From contig CAWJEJ010000003.1 of the NCBI GenBank assembly GCA_963841855.1, positions 744,001 to 808,000 on the forward strand: a DNA stretch of 64,000 nt. The letters are read 5' to 3'. Positions 45,601 through 53,166 of this stretch are shown here, one piece after another (within the stretch, counting starts at the first letter, position 1; each line of letters opens with the position of its first letter). The DNA is from CAXBBB01 sp963841855. Lineage in GTDB: Bacteria > Bacteroidota > Rhodothermia > Rhodothermales > BA12. Below the pieces are notes generated by a model. It was given only the letters and a program-made list of their open reading frames with translations. It made no database searches and was not told where the DNA came from. Both the position numbers and the translations under genes were made by a program.

Positions 45601-45708
45601 CGCTTGTCCCGTTTGGTCCACGACCGTTCCTCTGATCGTCCCAACCTGCGCGAACGCAGTCGGGATGAGGAGCAGGCCGAGGAGCGCGCTGAGGAGCGTG
45701 CTTCTCAT
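42697..45708 (-). CDS. SusC/RagA-family TonB-linked outer-membrane protein
   Basis: A 1003-residue TonB-dependent transporter. Signal MRSTLLSALLGLLLIPTAFAQ, a carboxypeptidase-like fold (GTIRGTVVDQTGQAIPGVNVVLDGT, residues ~23-110), the plug with ALQGRAAGVQV-like ILQGRAAGVQVI and SVRIRGTGSI...PLYIVDGVQ...LKDVASTSIYGSQAANGVVLITTKSG, and a long beta barrel ending in VGRTFTAGVRVGL. It imports oligosaccharides or peptides with its SusD partner. No glycoside hydrolase or sigma/anti-sigma pair is adjacent, so the substrate is not given by context. Confidence 0.95.
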   Translation of the reverse strand: MRSTLLSALLGLLLIPTAFAQVGTIRGTVVDQTGQAIPGVNVVLDGTTLGTASDLDGEYSFQAPAGTYTLIARAIGYQTVRLPDVVVTRDQTTTQNITIREDILGLEDVIVTGYSVIPRREATGAQSSISARDIQDLPVTNAEAILQGRAAGVQVISNSGAPGASMSVRIRGTGSIDAGVEPLYIVDGVQINNDSQSNLSSTGPLSSINPNDIESIEVLKDVASTSIYGSQAANGVVLITTKSGRSGRTNVTFSASTGTTERIKDYDVLNAEQYITLKNEAFTNRYVLEERRFTQEFIDGFVAANYGVISDSLQSTDWQDAVFRTGTNQTYEVAVDGGSNSTQFYISGSYQSVEGQVLASEFERFGGTMSVTQRVSPLLQVEARAVLASIQQRGTISNGAFINSPHFSAQFINPQQPVYNRDGTFNYSFTGDTFGYNPVATETLNDRQSDTNQLIGNVGLNWNFGKGFRGRSYAGVQYLDLGEYSYNDPRIPQFAGTNGSAFTNAERQTSYNLSQTLNFSGVAADVHSINSLVGIEYKFENLDGSSANAQQFPNELFRTIAAASDFTNVNSFGTQFSRLSFFTQGNYSFDDRYIFTGTLRYDGSSRFGSENRFGIFGSVSAAWRLSSEAFLSNVDWLDDLKLRASYGVVGNDNIGNFTSRQLFGVGGEYLGRTGIAPSQLGNPFLTWEESEQANIGLDFLIANGRLSGSVDVFRNNSNQLLLDRPLAGDSGFGSQTENVGTLRNEGIELEGTATILDRRNFSWSVNSNITFLRNEVVDLFGDTENIGVTIRKGEALSALYYPEYAGVNPADGRPFWYDINGELTYSPTAEDSKVIGDTSPDYYGGFGTQVSASGFTLDVLFQYDFGRDVFNNDNLFLLRSGSSDWNQSERGFTDRWQRPGDVTDMPRPYQGGTEPGSTGESLASSRHIEDASYMRLKQVRLSYQLPRSLMRSISLASSSVYVQGGNLLTWTNYTGLDPEQAATFSVGRYPVGRTFTAGVRVGL

Positions 45709-45983
45709 AGTAGCTATAAGTATGGTGTGTGGGGGTGTTGCCGGATGGCAATGGGTGCGCTCTTGTGTGGGGGAGCGCGTTGGACAGAGAATATAGTGTG
45801 CCAAGAGTGTTATGAAAGTGTATCGGCGCTCAGCCGTGTGCCGAATCCGCAGACGGTCGCGCGTTGCCGATGAACCGTCGTAGTGCTTCAGCTAGTGGGC
45901 TATCGTAACAGGTGGGTTGCCCAAGGCACGAGGCCTGTAGTGCGTCGTACACTGCTTTTTCTAATCTTCGTCGCCGTTACTCT

Positions 45984-46955
45984 GTGTCTGCTCTGTCTCC
46001 TCACCTCGCCTCTGCTCTCTCTGGCAGACTGGGCGATCGCCTCCAGCACGACGTCGCACTGGCTCCCTATACCACGTTTCGAATAGGCGGGCCAGCGGAC
46101 CTGTTCTTCGAGGCCCACACTGCCGACGAACTCGCCGAAGCCGTCACGGCGGCACGCGAACTGGGTGTCCCGTTCTTCCTCCTCGGTTTGGGCGCGAACA
46201 TCCTTGTCGGCGATGGCGGGTATCGCGGGTTGGTCATCCGTAACGCTGCTCGGCACGTTCGCATCGACCGGGACAAGGCGCAGTTGTGGGCCGAAAGTGG
46301 AGCCGTTCTCTATCCCGACGTTATAACAGAGGCCGTCGATGCTGGGCTGTCCGGGCTGGAGCATTACGTCGGCATTCCATCGACGGTGGGTGGGGCGCTG
46401 TGGCAAAACCTACACTTTCTGTCGCCGCCGCCCGAGCGCGAGCGGACGATGTTCGTCGAGGAGGTCACGCTCTCGGCCGAACTGCTCGGCGAGGACAACA
46501 CGCGCCGCGTCGTCGATCACGAGTGGTTCGACTTCGGGTACGACTATTCGACGCTCCACATCACCGATGACATCGTGCTCTCAGCTACGTTTCAACTCAC
46601 ACCCGGAGATCGGGGACGGATGCACGGCGTGATGGAAGCCAACATCGAGTGGCGGCGTGAGCGTCACCCACCGCTGCACAGCGAACCTTCGGCCGGGTCC
46701 ATTTTCAAGAAGATCGAGGGTGTCGGCGCGGGACGGCTGATCGACGGGTGCGGCATGAAAGGACTGCGCGTCGGCGGAGCGATGGTGACGCAGCGCCACG
46801 CCAACATCCTGATCAACGCCGATAACGCCAAAGCGGCAGACGTGCGCGGCCTGATCGACCACATTCAGGCGACGGTCGAGAAGGAGACAGGGTATGCGCT
46901 CCAGACCGAAATCGGCTTCATCGGCGAGTTCAGCGCGCCGACCGTCGTAGGATGA
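45984..46955 (+). CDS. murB: UDP-N-acetylenolpyruvoylglucosamine reductase
   Basis: A 323-residue FAD enzyme of peptidoglycan precursor synthesis (makes UDP-MurNAc). Seen: YTTFRIGGPADLFFEA, the FAD-binding LLGLGANILVGDGGYRGLVIRN, YVGIPSTVGGALWQN (GIPGTVGGA in most), SAGSIFKK with the catalytic Ser, GRLIDGCGMKGLRVGGAMVTQRHANILIN and the final Glu of QTEIGFIGEF. The frame is open to 45912; GTG 45984 (VSALSPHL) gives a normal length. The gap before it is the susC promoter region. Confidence 0.92.
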   Translation: MSALSPHLASALSGRLGDRLQHDVALAPYTTFRIGGPADLFFEAHTADELAEAVTAARELGVPFFLLGLGANILVGDGGYRGLVIRNAARHVRIDRDKAQLWAESGAVLYPDVITEAVDAGLSGLEHYVGIPSTVGGALWQNLHFLSPPPERERTMFVEEVTLSAELLGEDNTRRVVDHEWFDFGYDYSTLHITDDIVLSATFQLTPGDRGRMHGVMEANIEWRRERHPPLHSEPSAGSIFKKIEGVGAGRLIDGCGMKGLRVGGAMVTQRHANILINADNAKAADVRGLIDHIQATVEKETGYALQTEIGFIGEFSAPTVVG

Positions 46956-46999
46956 CCGGCACGAGCATGTCGAGGTCACAGGCGAAACATGCAAACAAG

Positions 47000-47032
47000 A
47001 AAGCTGTCAGGTTTCGAAAACCTGACAGCTTT
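47000..47032. terminator. perfect 15-bp hairpin between convergent genes
   Basis: Arms AAAGCTGTCAGGTTT (47000-47014) and AAACCTGACAGCTTT (47018-47032) with a CGA loop, between the murB end and the end of the minus-strand FMN protein gene. It is a likely bidirectional terminator and also a dispersed repeat: the same arm occurs at 6889-6903. Confidence 0.8.
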
Positions 47033-47079
47033 GAAATGCCCAAGTCGGCGGTGCGGCCGATCCGCTCGGACGATCTGGA

Positions 47080-47613
47080 TCACATCTCCAACTTGGCGTT
47101 TTCTGACCCTTCGCCCTCGTAGGGCTCGCCAGTGACGTAGGCCTTGGCCAAACCGAACAGCTGGACGAGTTTGGCGTCGGGCGCATCCCAATACTCGGCC
47201 GCCGTCACTTCGACGCGCAGCAATCCGACGTGCTCACCGTCCGGACCTTCGGGAAACCACGACTTGTCGGCCTCGGTCCAGACCTCGTGGATCTTGGCCC
47301 GGTCGCGCGACAGAAACGCTCTTCCCGAAACGGAAACGGATCGTTCCTGGCTCGGATCACTGACGACGATGCAGACGTCGCGTTCGTCTTCCACCTCGTC
47401 GACTTTGTGCGAGCGGGTGTCGGTGAGAAACCAGAGCGTACCGTCGAAGCGGTCGTTGCGGAGCGCCATCGGTCGGCCACGCAGCACGTCCTCGGATGCG
47501 TCGCGCGTGACGAGCATGCAGACGCGGTAGTCGGTCAGGATGCCGGCGAGCCTTTCGATGGCTTCGGCGCGTGTAGGTTTTGCGGCGTTCTGGACGTGTG
47601 GAGTAGCGGGCAT
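47080..47613 (-). CDS. FMN-binding split-barrel protein, general stress protein 26 type
   Basis: A 177-residue pyridoxamine-phosphate-oxidase-fold protein: ILTDYRVCMLVTRD, GRPMALRNDRFDGTLWFLTDTRSHKVDEVEDERDVCIVVSDP and a C-terminal LLRVEVTAAEYWDAP strand, as in the Gsp26/YdaG-like FMN or F420 proteins. It differs clearly from PdxH at 4524. Role unknown, often linked to stress. ATG 47613 is chosen over 47667 for lack of conserved sequence before it. Confidence 0.85.
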   Translation of the reverse strand: MPATPHVQNAAKPTRAEAIERLAGILTDYRVCMLVTRDASEDVLRGRPMALRNDRFDGTLWFLTDTRSHKVDEVEDERDVCIVVSDPSQERSVSVSGRAFLSRDRAKIHEVWTEADKSWFPEGPDGEHVGLLRVEVTAAEYWDAPDAKLVQLFGLAKAYVTGEPYEGEGSENAKLEM

Positions 47614-47694
47614 GTCGGCGGTTCTGAGTGAGCCCGGTAGAAGCCCGGTGCCGCTGCTCCGTTTCAAGCAGTGCGTAACGGCGGCGTGAGAGGG

Positions 47695-48462
47695 CTATCC
47701 GACTAGCGCGCGCAGTTCATCGGCCCCGCTCAGTCCGTCACGCCACTCGCCGGGAAATGCGCTCCATCCGTTGAGCGCTCCGAGCAGGCTGCCCGCCGAC
47801 GCGCCGACGATGCTCGCCCATCCGCCGACGTTGACGCTCGAGAGCAGCGTCGCCTCGACGAGTCTGGGGTTGCGCGCGAACATCGCCGCGCCGAACAGCC
47901 ACGCCGCCTGCGCCGTGTCCGTGCCGCCGCATGCATCGGCTAGGTCGAGAGGGAAGAAGCCGAGTGCGTCGCGGACATCGGCGAGCGGCTGCGCCATGCC
48001 GGTGCTCTGAGCCGTTTCTTCGAGCCGCATCCAAAACAGGTCGGCGTCGAAGGCATCGGGAATAGACTCGATGGCATAGCGGAGGGCGGCGGCGTGGAGC
48101 GTTGCCAACTCGCTCTCGGGCAGGTCGGCGTCGTAGAGGACGGCGGCTGTGCCATTGGCGACGGCGTGTGCACCGCCGGGCAACGCGTCGCCGGAGATCT
48201 CGGTAGCGAGGCTGGTCGATGCGCCGCGCGTTCCTGCGATGTGCCTCTTCATGCTGCGCGCGAGAGGTCCGATGGCGCCCGCTTTGACGTTTGTCCGCTC
48301 GTGGTCGACGTAGCCTTTGATGCCTTTGAAGTAGGTTCGCACGTTCTGATGGCTCATCTTGTCGACGGGGCGACCTAGCGCTTCGCCGACGGCCAGACCG
48401 AGCAGGGCGCCGCGCGTCCGGTCGGATTTCGGCAAAGATGGGCGGAGCGTAAGCGTCGACAT
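47695..48462 (-). CDS. ADP-ribosylglycohydrolase-fold protein without metal-site Asp residues
   Basis: A 255-residue protein starting with the DraG/ARH signature RTRGALLGLAVGEALGRPVD (residues 15-34). The usual metal motifs are replaced: the MTDDT-type segment reads HERTNVKAGAIG, and the late GGDTDT...GALLGA reads NVGGWASIVGASAGSLLGA. So the two Mg ions that drive glycohydrolysis probably cannot bind. It may bind ADP-ribose or be an inactive relative. It starts 41 bases from, and divergent to, ccmB. Confidence 0.75.
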   Translation of the reverse strand: MSTLTLRPSLPKSDRTRGALLGLAVGEALGRPVDKMSHQNVRTYFKGIKGYVDHERTNVKAGAIGPLARSMKRHIAGTRGASTSLATEISGDALPGGAHAVANGTAAVLYDADLPESELATLHAAALRYAIESIPDAFDADLFWMRLEETAQSTGMAQPLADVRDALGFFPLDLADACGGTDTAQAAWLFGAAMFARNPRLVEATLLSSVNVGGWASIVGASAGSLLGALNGWSAFPGEWRDGLSGADELRALVG

Positions 48463-48503
48463 GGGCGAGCGTGGAGTATCGTTGAGAGAGAATCCGCCGC
48501 AGC

Positions 48504-49220
48504 ATGACCGAGCCATCCGCGACACCCCACGCAACGCGCCGCGCCCGAGCCTGGATGCGCAGCGCGTGGGCGGTCTTTGATAAAGACGCGCGGTTGGAGC
48601 TGCGCAGCCGCTTCGCGCTCAACCTGACGCTGGCTTTTGCAGGCGGCACGACCGTCCTGGTGTGGTTCGCGCTGGGACGTGAGGGCGCCACGCCGACTGT
48701 CCTGGCCGCGATGCTGTGGATAGTGCTGCTGTTCGGCGCGTCGGTCGGGCTGGGGCGGGCGTTCGTCCACGAAGCCGAGGGCGGGACGCTGCTGTTCCTG
48801 CGCTTGCACGCGCCGCCCGGAGCGCTCTACGCCGGAAAGCTACTGTTCAATTTGGTGCTGGTCAGCCTGCTGAGCGCGTCGACGACGCCTGCGTTTCTCC
48901 TGGTGCTGGGACAGGGCGTCGCCAACGTCGGCCTGTTGGCGAGCAGTCTGGCGCTGGGCGCCGTCGGGCTGGCCGGAGCCGCCACGCTGCTGGCGTCGAT
49001 GCTGGCCAGAGCCGATCAGCGCGGAGCCGCGCTGCTCCCCGTCCTGCTGTTTCCGCTCTTGGTACCCGTCCTGCTGCCCGGCGTCCGGCTGACACGCGGC
49101 GCACTGTCGGGCGCTTTTATGTGGTCGACGGCCCAAGGCGATCTGACGACGCTGGCACTCTTCGCAGCGACGGTCATCACGGCGTCGGCGCTGCTGTTCG
49201 AGTATGTGTGGACGGATTAG
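48504..49220 (+). CDS. ccmB: heme exporter subunit CcmB
   Basis: A 238-residue inner-membrane protein with six hydrophobic helices and a cytoplasmic N-terminus (AWAVFDKDARLELRSRFALN, the typical CcmB entry). The GASVGLGRAFVHEAEGGTLLFLRLHAPPGALYAGKLLFN loop matches the family. In System I cytochrome c maturation CcmA2B works with CcmC to free holo-CcmE. No ccmA lies in the window. Length normal (~220). Confidence 0.9.
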   Translation: MTEPSATPHATRRARAWMRSAWAVFDKDARLELRSRFALNLTLAFAGGTTVLVWFALGREGATPTVLAAMLWIVLLFGASVGLGRAFVHEAEGGTLLFLRLHAPPGALYAGKLLFNLVLVSLLSASTTPAFLLVLGQGVANVGLLASSLALGAVGLAGAATLLASMLARADQRGAALLPVLLFPLLVPVLLPGVRLTRGALSGAFMWSTAQGDLTTLALFAATVITASALLFEYVWTD

Positions 49221-49282
49221 CCGCGGAACGTGACGGCTCGGAGACAGCGCCTATCTTGACTACGCAGCATCACCATCACACC

Positions 49283-50269
49283 ATGCCTGTTCGCCCCTGC
49301 GCTCTCGCTCACTCCATCCGGCGTTCGGCGTTGGGCAAAGGGGTCGCCGCTCGAGCTTTCTTCGTGACGCTCGCGCTCGTTCTGTCAGGCTGCGCGACCA
49401 CGTCCAACACGTTTCCGCCGCGCGATGGGACCTACGTGCCGCCCGATCAGGATCTTAAGCTGGCCGCCTACAACGTGGCACTCGGAGCAGTCTCGGGCGG
49501 CGTCGGCGCACTGATCAACGGAAACGAGGGGCCGCCGCTGCGCCGGTTTCTCCGCGGCGCCGGGTGGGGCGCTGCTGGTGGCTCGCTGGCGTACATGGGC
49601 AAGTGGCATGCAGGCAACATCGCCGAGAACGGGCGCATCGCCTACGCAATTCCTGCCCGCCTGCTGCACGATGCGGGCCTCTCGATCGTCGAAAGCGCGG
49701 CGCACGATCGCCCTCCGCTCGATCGGTTCGCGACGCATCTCGGCCTGATTCGGGTGGACGTGCGGCCGCGGGAGAAGTCGGTTCGGGCGCGGCTGCTTCC
49801 CGTGACGACCATCGTGTTCGGGCTCTTCCTGTTCGACAGCGATCTCACCCTCGACGTTGGGCGCTCGCTCGCGTTCGGAAGTCCGCTCTTCGTCGCCGAC
49901 GAGATCGACACCATCTTCGGAGGCAATCAGTTCGACGGATACGCCGTCTACGGCTCGGTCGTGATCAAGCGGCAGCGCGACGGGTTCAACTATGGCATCG
50001 CGGCGCACGAGTTCGTCCACATCCTGCAGTACAACGAGATGGCGCGGATCGAGTCGATCTTGCGCGCGCCGCTGGACGATCCGCTCCGGCGCTCGTCGGT
50101 CTACCGAGGTCTCGCGGGTTGGATCTACCTGGACAGCCCGGCGCTCTCGCGGCTCGCCTCTCTCGCGATCGAGGGAGGCGCGATCGACTTCCCCTGCAAG
50201 TACGACAACTGGTTCGAGCGCGAAGCCGAGGCATTCGGTCTGCGACGGCCCGTAGAAGTCTGCCGCTGA
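49283..50269 (+). CDS. lipoprotein with zinc-metallopeptidase-like HExxH
   Basis: A 328-residue protein with an N-terminal signal ending LVLSGCATT (lipobox Cys37). A Gly-rich helix pair (~67-105) precedes a domain with HEFVH (242-246, GIAAHEFVHILQYNE) and a later ERE-AEAFG near residue 315 that could supply the third zinc ligand, as in gluzincin-type peptidases. Conserved Asp and Tyr around it fit. It lies inside the ccm cluster, so it is perhaps a periplasmic assembly or quality-control factor, but that is only by context. Family not recognised. Confidence 0.7.
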   Translation: MPVRPCALAHSIRRSALGKGVAARAFFVTLALVLSGCATTSNTFPPRDGTYVPPDQDLKLAAYNVALGAVSGGVGALINGNEGPPLRRFLRGAGWGAAGGSLAYMGKWHAGNIAENGRIAYAIPARLLHDAGLSIVESAAHDRPPLDRFATHLGLIRVDVRPREKSVRARLLPVTTIVFGLFLFDSDLTLDVGRSLAFGSPLFVADEIDTIFGGNQFDGYAVYGSVVIKRQRDGFNYGIAAHEFVHILQYNEMARIESILRAPLDDPLRRSSVYRGLAGWIYLDSPALSRLASLAIEGGAIDFPCKYDNWFEREAEAFGLRRPVEVCR

Positions 50270-50303
50270 TCTGGACGTTCCCAAACGCCAACGCCGCCGA
50301 ACG

Positions 50304-51011
50304 ATGAACGACCTCTACGCAGACGCCATCGCCGCGCACTACGCCGCCTATCGCCCCGAACTGCACGCGCGCATCCTCGAACGCGCCCTGCCGACCGGCG
50401 CGCGCTTCGCCACCGGTCTGGACGCGGGCTGCGGGACTGGCTACTCGGCACTCGCGCTCACCGAGTGGTGCGACCAAGTCCACGCCATCGACCCGGGCCA
50501 GGCGATGCTGGACCGCGCGACGCCGCATCCACGCGTGTCGTATCAAAAAGGATCAGCCGAGCGGTTGCCGCTGCCGGACGCCTCCGTCGACCTCGCCACG
50601 TTCGCCGGATCGCTGGCCTACGTCGACCTCGGGGCTACCGCTTCCGAACTGCACCGCGTGTGCCGGGCCGGGGCGACGGTCGTGTGCTACGACTTCCACG
50701 TGCGATTGGGTCAGGTGCTGGCGCGCTGGCAGATCGCGAAAGGCGACGACGGTTCGGACTACGACCACGCCGTTAACCTCGCCGGTCTTCCGAGCTTCGC
50801 GAACGACGCGGCGCAGGCCGATCGCGTCGCGCTGGGCGTGACGGTGGACCAACTGGCGCACGTGCTGCTGTCCGACGCACATCGGTTCACGTGCTTCGCC
50901 GACGTGTTGGGCGCGGACCATCCGTTTGACTCGCTGAGGCGAGAACTAGCGTTGGACGGCGAGCGGACTGCGCTTTCCGCCGACCTGTTCTATTCAGTCT
51001 ACCGGATGTGA
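50304..51011 (+). CDS. class I SAM-dependent methyltransferase
   Basis: A 235-residue methyltransferase. The SAM site is LDAGCGTGYSALALTEWC (motif I), HAIDPGQAMLDRA (motif II), and the SAERLPLPDASVDLATFAGSLAYVDL post-motif typical of ubiE/type 11 methyltransferases. The acceptor is unknown. It sits between the metallopeptidase-like lipoprotein and ccmC, 34 bases after the former. Confidence 0.9.
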   Translation: MNDLYADAIAAHYAAYRPELHARILERALPTGARFATGLDAGCGTGYSALALTEWCDQVHAIDPGQAMLDRATPHPRVSYQKGSAERLPLPDASVDLATFAGSLAYVDLGATASELHRVCRAGATVVCYDFHVRLGQVLARWQIAKGDDGSDYDHAVNLAGLPSFANDAAQADRVALGVTVDQLAHVLLSDAHRFTCFADVLGADHPFDSLRRELALDGERTALSADLFYSVYRM

Positions 51012-51095
51012 CGCGCGTGCGTTTTGGCTGTATTCACTGCGCATTGGGAAAGCGGATGCGGTTGCGTCGTTAGCATACGTCCACCGCCGATTGCC

Positions 51096-51803
51096 ATGCC
51101 CGTCGCCCAAGTCAACCTCCGCCGCTACCGCGTCGTCCGCGCCATCGTGTTCGTCGGACTGACGCTGGTCGTGCTCGGCGGCTTCCTGATCGACTTCCCG
51201 CGCGTCGACGACATCCTGGCGCAGACGGCGCGCAACCTGTTCTTCCACGTCCCGATGTGGTTCACGCTGATGGCGGCCAGCGGCGTGTCGGCGTGGCACG
51301 CGTTCCAATACCTGCGGACGGGCGAAATCGCGCGTGACGTGCGCTCGCGCGAGGCGGCTCGGTTGCTGCTGCTCTTTGGCACACTGGGGCTAATCACAGG
51401 CATGATCTGGGCGCGCTTCACGTGGTATCAGGGGACCGGCAAGTGGTGGAACAACGATCCCAAGCAGGCGATGGCGGCCATCGTCATGCTGATCTACGCG
51501 GCCTACTTCATCCTGCGGACGGCGTTCGACGGCGAGCGGCTGCGCGCGCGCATCGGAGCGGCGTACAACCTGTTCGCGTTCGCGACTGTCCCCTTTCTGC
51601 TCTACGTCCTGCCGCGCCAGATGGCTAGCCTGCATCCCGGCGCCGAGGGCAATCCGGCCTTCAGCGAGATCACGCACCCGCTGATGCGCTTGGTGCTCTA
51701 TCCGTCGTTCATGTTGTTCATCGCGCTGTTCTGGATCCTCTATACGCAGCGTGTCCGCCTCGCGTTTGCCGAGCGCCGCCTTGACCCGCCGTCCGCGCTA
51801 TGA
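51096..51803 (+). CDS. ccmC: heme exporter subunit CcmC
   Basis: A 235-residue six-helix inner-membrane protein that loads heme onto CcmE. The periplasmic FFHVPMWFT (His51) and the SEITHPLMR His are in the places of the two heme-ligating His of CcmC, and the tryptophan-rich WYQGTGKWWNNDPKQ loop is the WWD-type heme-handling motif in its WWNND form. ATG 51096 is preferred to the open frame from 51024. The stop overlaps the ccmD-like start (ATGA). Confidence 0.92.
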   Translation: MPVAQVNLRRYRVVRAIVFVGLTLVVLGGFLIDFPRVDDILAQTARNLFFHVPMWFTLMAASGVSAWHAFQYLRTGEIARDVRSREAARLLLLFGTLGLITGMIWARFTWYQGTGKWWNNDPKQAMAAIVMLIYAAYFILRTAFDGERLRARIGAAYNLFAFATVPFLLYVLPRQMASLHPGAEGNPAFSEITHPLMRLVLYPSFMLFIALFWILYTQRVRLAFAERRLDPPSAL

Positions 51804-52114
51804 CCTTTTCCGCGATACAAGACTCCTTGTCGACCGCTGCCGACTCGCTGCTTTCGATAGCGCCCGCTGCTGCACTAGTGCCCGCGCAAGTGGTGCCGGA
51901 AGCGCCACCCTACGGACTCGAAGTGTACCTCTTGCAGCAAGACAAACTCTACGTCGTCGCTGCCGTCCTGACGGTGATCTGGATCGGCATTGCGCTGTTC
52001 ATCTGGCGCACGGATCGCCGCATCGCTAGGCTCGAAAAGCTGGCTGACGAGCGCGACGCTTTTGACCGCGCAGCGGAATCTCTCACTGCGGCTCCTCGTA
52101 CCGATTCTCTCTAA
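51800..52114 (+). CDS. ccmD: CcmD-like protein
   Basis: A 104-residue protein: a hydrophobic or Ala-rich N-terminal half, then one membrane helix (about 48-70, KLYVVAAVLTVIWIGIALFI) followed by a basic RTDRRIARLEK segment, the CcmD arrangement. CcmD helps release holo-CcmE from the CcmABC complex. It is longer than E. coli CcmD (~69) because of the N-terminal extension. Start overlaps ccmC by four bases; CcmE follows after 13 bases. Confidence 0.75.
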   Translation: MTFSAIQDSLSTAADSLLSIAPAAALVPAQVVPEAPPYGLEVYLLQQDKLYVVAAVLTVIWIGIALFIWRTDRRIARLEKLADERDAFDRAAESLTAAPRTDSL

Positions 52115-52127
52115 TCTCGACCATTCT

Positions 52128-52529
52128 ATGAAGCCCAAAACCATCGGAGGCCTCGTCCTGCTGGCCGTCTTCAGCGTTCTGCTCATCAACAGTTTCGGCG
52201 CCAGCGTCGGCGGCTACATGGACTTCGCCGAGGCCGAGCGCTCGTCCGCCAACGCGCACGTCGTCGGCACGTGGGATCGAGATGCCGGCTTCGCGTACGA
52301 CCCCGACACCAACGTCTTCTCCTTCGTCATGCTCGACGAAGGTGGCGCGCGCCGTCCAGTCGTCTACCACAACCCCAAGCCGCCCAACTTCGAAGATGCC
52401 GATCAAGTCGTCGTCGAAGGGCGCGTCGACGGTGAGGCGTTCGTGGCCGAGCACATCCTGGTAAAGTGCCCGTCGAAGTACAACGAGGAGCGCGCAATTC
52501 AAGCCCTCCAGTCCGAGGCGACCACGTGA
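52128..52529 (+). CDS. ccmE: heme chaperone CcmE, CxxxY type
   Basis: A 133-residue periplasmic-facing protein with an N-terminal membrane anchor (residues 5-24) and a beta-barrel (OB) domain. The heme-attachment His of classic CcmE (HxxxY) is replaced by Cys: LVKCPSKYNE, Cys114 and Tyr118. The CxxxY form is known from some archaea and sulfate reducers and implies a different heme bond. ATG 52128 is the natural start. GTG of the next gene overlaps its stop. Confidence 0.9.
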   Translation: MKPKTIGGLVLLAVFSVLLINSFGASVGGYMDFAEAERSSANAHVVGTWDRDAGFAYDPDTNVFSFVMLDEGGARRPVVYHNPKPPNFEDADQVVVEGRVDGEAFVAEHILVKCPSKYNEERAIQALQSEATT

Positions 52530-52909
52530 GCGCGCCCGCCGACACCCTCCCCGCGACTCCGCTTCCGCCGTGCCCCGGCTCGCCCAACTGCGCAGCCGAT
52601 GGCAAGGCGTTCGACGTTGCACCCCGAACGCTCTGGCTGATTGCCGAACACGCGCTGAGCAGAGTCAGTCCGCACAGCGTCGTCACCGATGAGGAGCGTT
52701 TGCACATCGACGCCACCTTCCGCGTCCTGCTGTTCACCGACGATCTGGCCATCCGCGTCGTCCCGCACGGCGACGGCTCGGCCCTCTACGTCCGCAGCGC
52801 CTCGCGAACGGGTCACAGCGACCTGGGCGTCAACAAGCGCCGCGTCGCCAAGTTTTACAAGGCACTGGACGACGTGCTCGAAGAAGCGCGCGAGATGGGC
52901 GAGGTGTGA
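52526..52909 (+). CDS. DUF1499 protein
   Basis: A 127-residue protein: LPPCPGSPNCAADGKAFDVAP at the start (the DUF1499 CPxxPNCV/A pattern), a central domain, and a C-terminal ASRTGHSDLGVNKRRVAKFYKALD helix that is diagnostic of DUF1499. Function unknown. The GTG start overlaps the ccmE stop (GTGA), so they are translationally coupled. Confidence 0.88.
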   Translation: MSAPADTLPATPLPPCPGSPNCAADGKAFDVAPRTLWLIAEHALSRVSPHSVVTDEERLHIDATFRVLLFTDDLAIRVVPHGDGSALYVRSASRTGHSDLGVNKRRVAKFYKALDDVLEEAREMGEV

Positions 52910-52962
52910 AACGCGAACAGGTGGCGTGCTGACGACGTTAGCCTTCTCTCATCCTTGATGTC

Positions 52963-53166
52963 ATGCTGCGAACAATCGAAGCCGTTGTCGAAGAAAGTGG
53001 AGCCCTTCGCCTGCTCGAACCCATCGTCCTCCATCCAGGAGCACGTGCCCTCGTCACCTTGCTTGGCGAGTCGGACGCGAATGAAACGGCTTTGCTGAGT
53101 CAGGCTGCGCTGTCTGATTGGGAGCGTGAGGAAGAAGACGACGCGTGGAGCGAGTTCCAGTCGTGA
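52963..53166 (+). CDS. antitoxin-like protein
   Basis: A 67-residue protein: MLRTIEAVVEESGALRLLEP and a strand VLHPGARALVTLL, then NETALLSQAALSDWEREEEDDAW, the pattern of small antitoxins paired with MazF/PemK-type toxins in Bacteroidota and cyanobacteria. The N-terminal part should form a beta-rich DNA-binding unit and the acidic tail should bind the toxin. It overlaps the toxin gene (GTGA). Confidence 0.8.
   Translation: MLRTIEAVVEESGALRLLEPIVLHPGARALVTLLGESDANETALLSQAALSDWEREEEDDAWSEFQS

Noticed and set aside
45709..45830. Bacteroidota-type -7/-33 promoter for susC
   Set aside because: A TATATTCT stretch lies on the minus strand near 45788-45795 but the match to TAnnTTTG and spacing are too weak to report as a feature.
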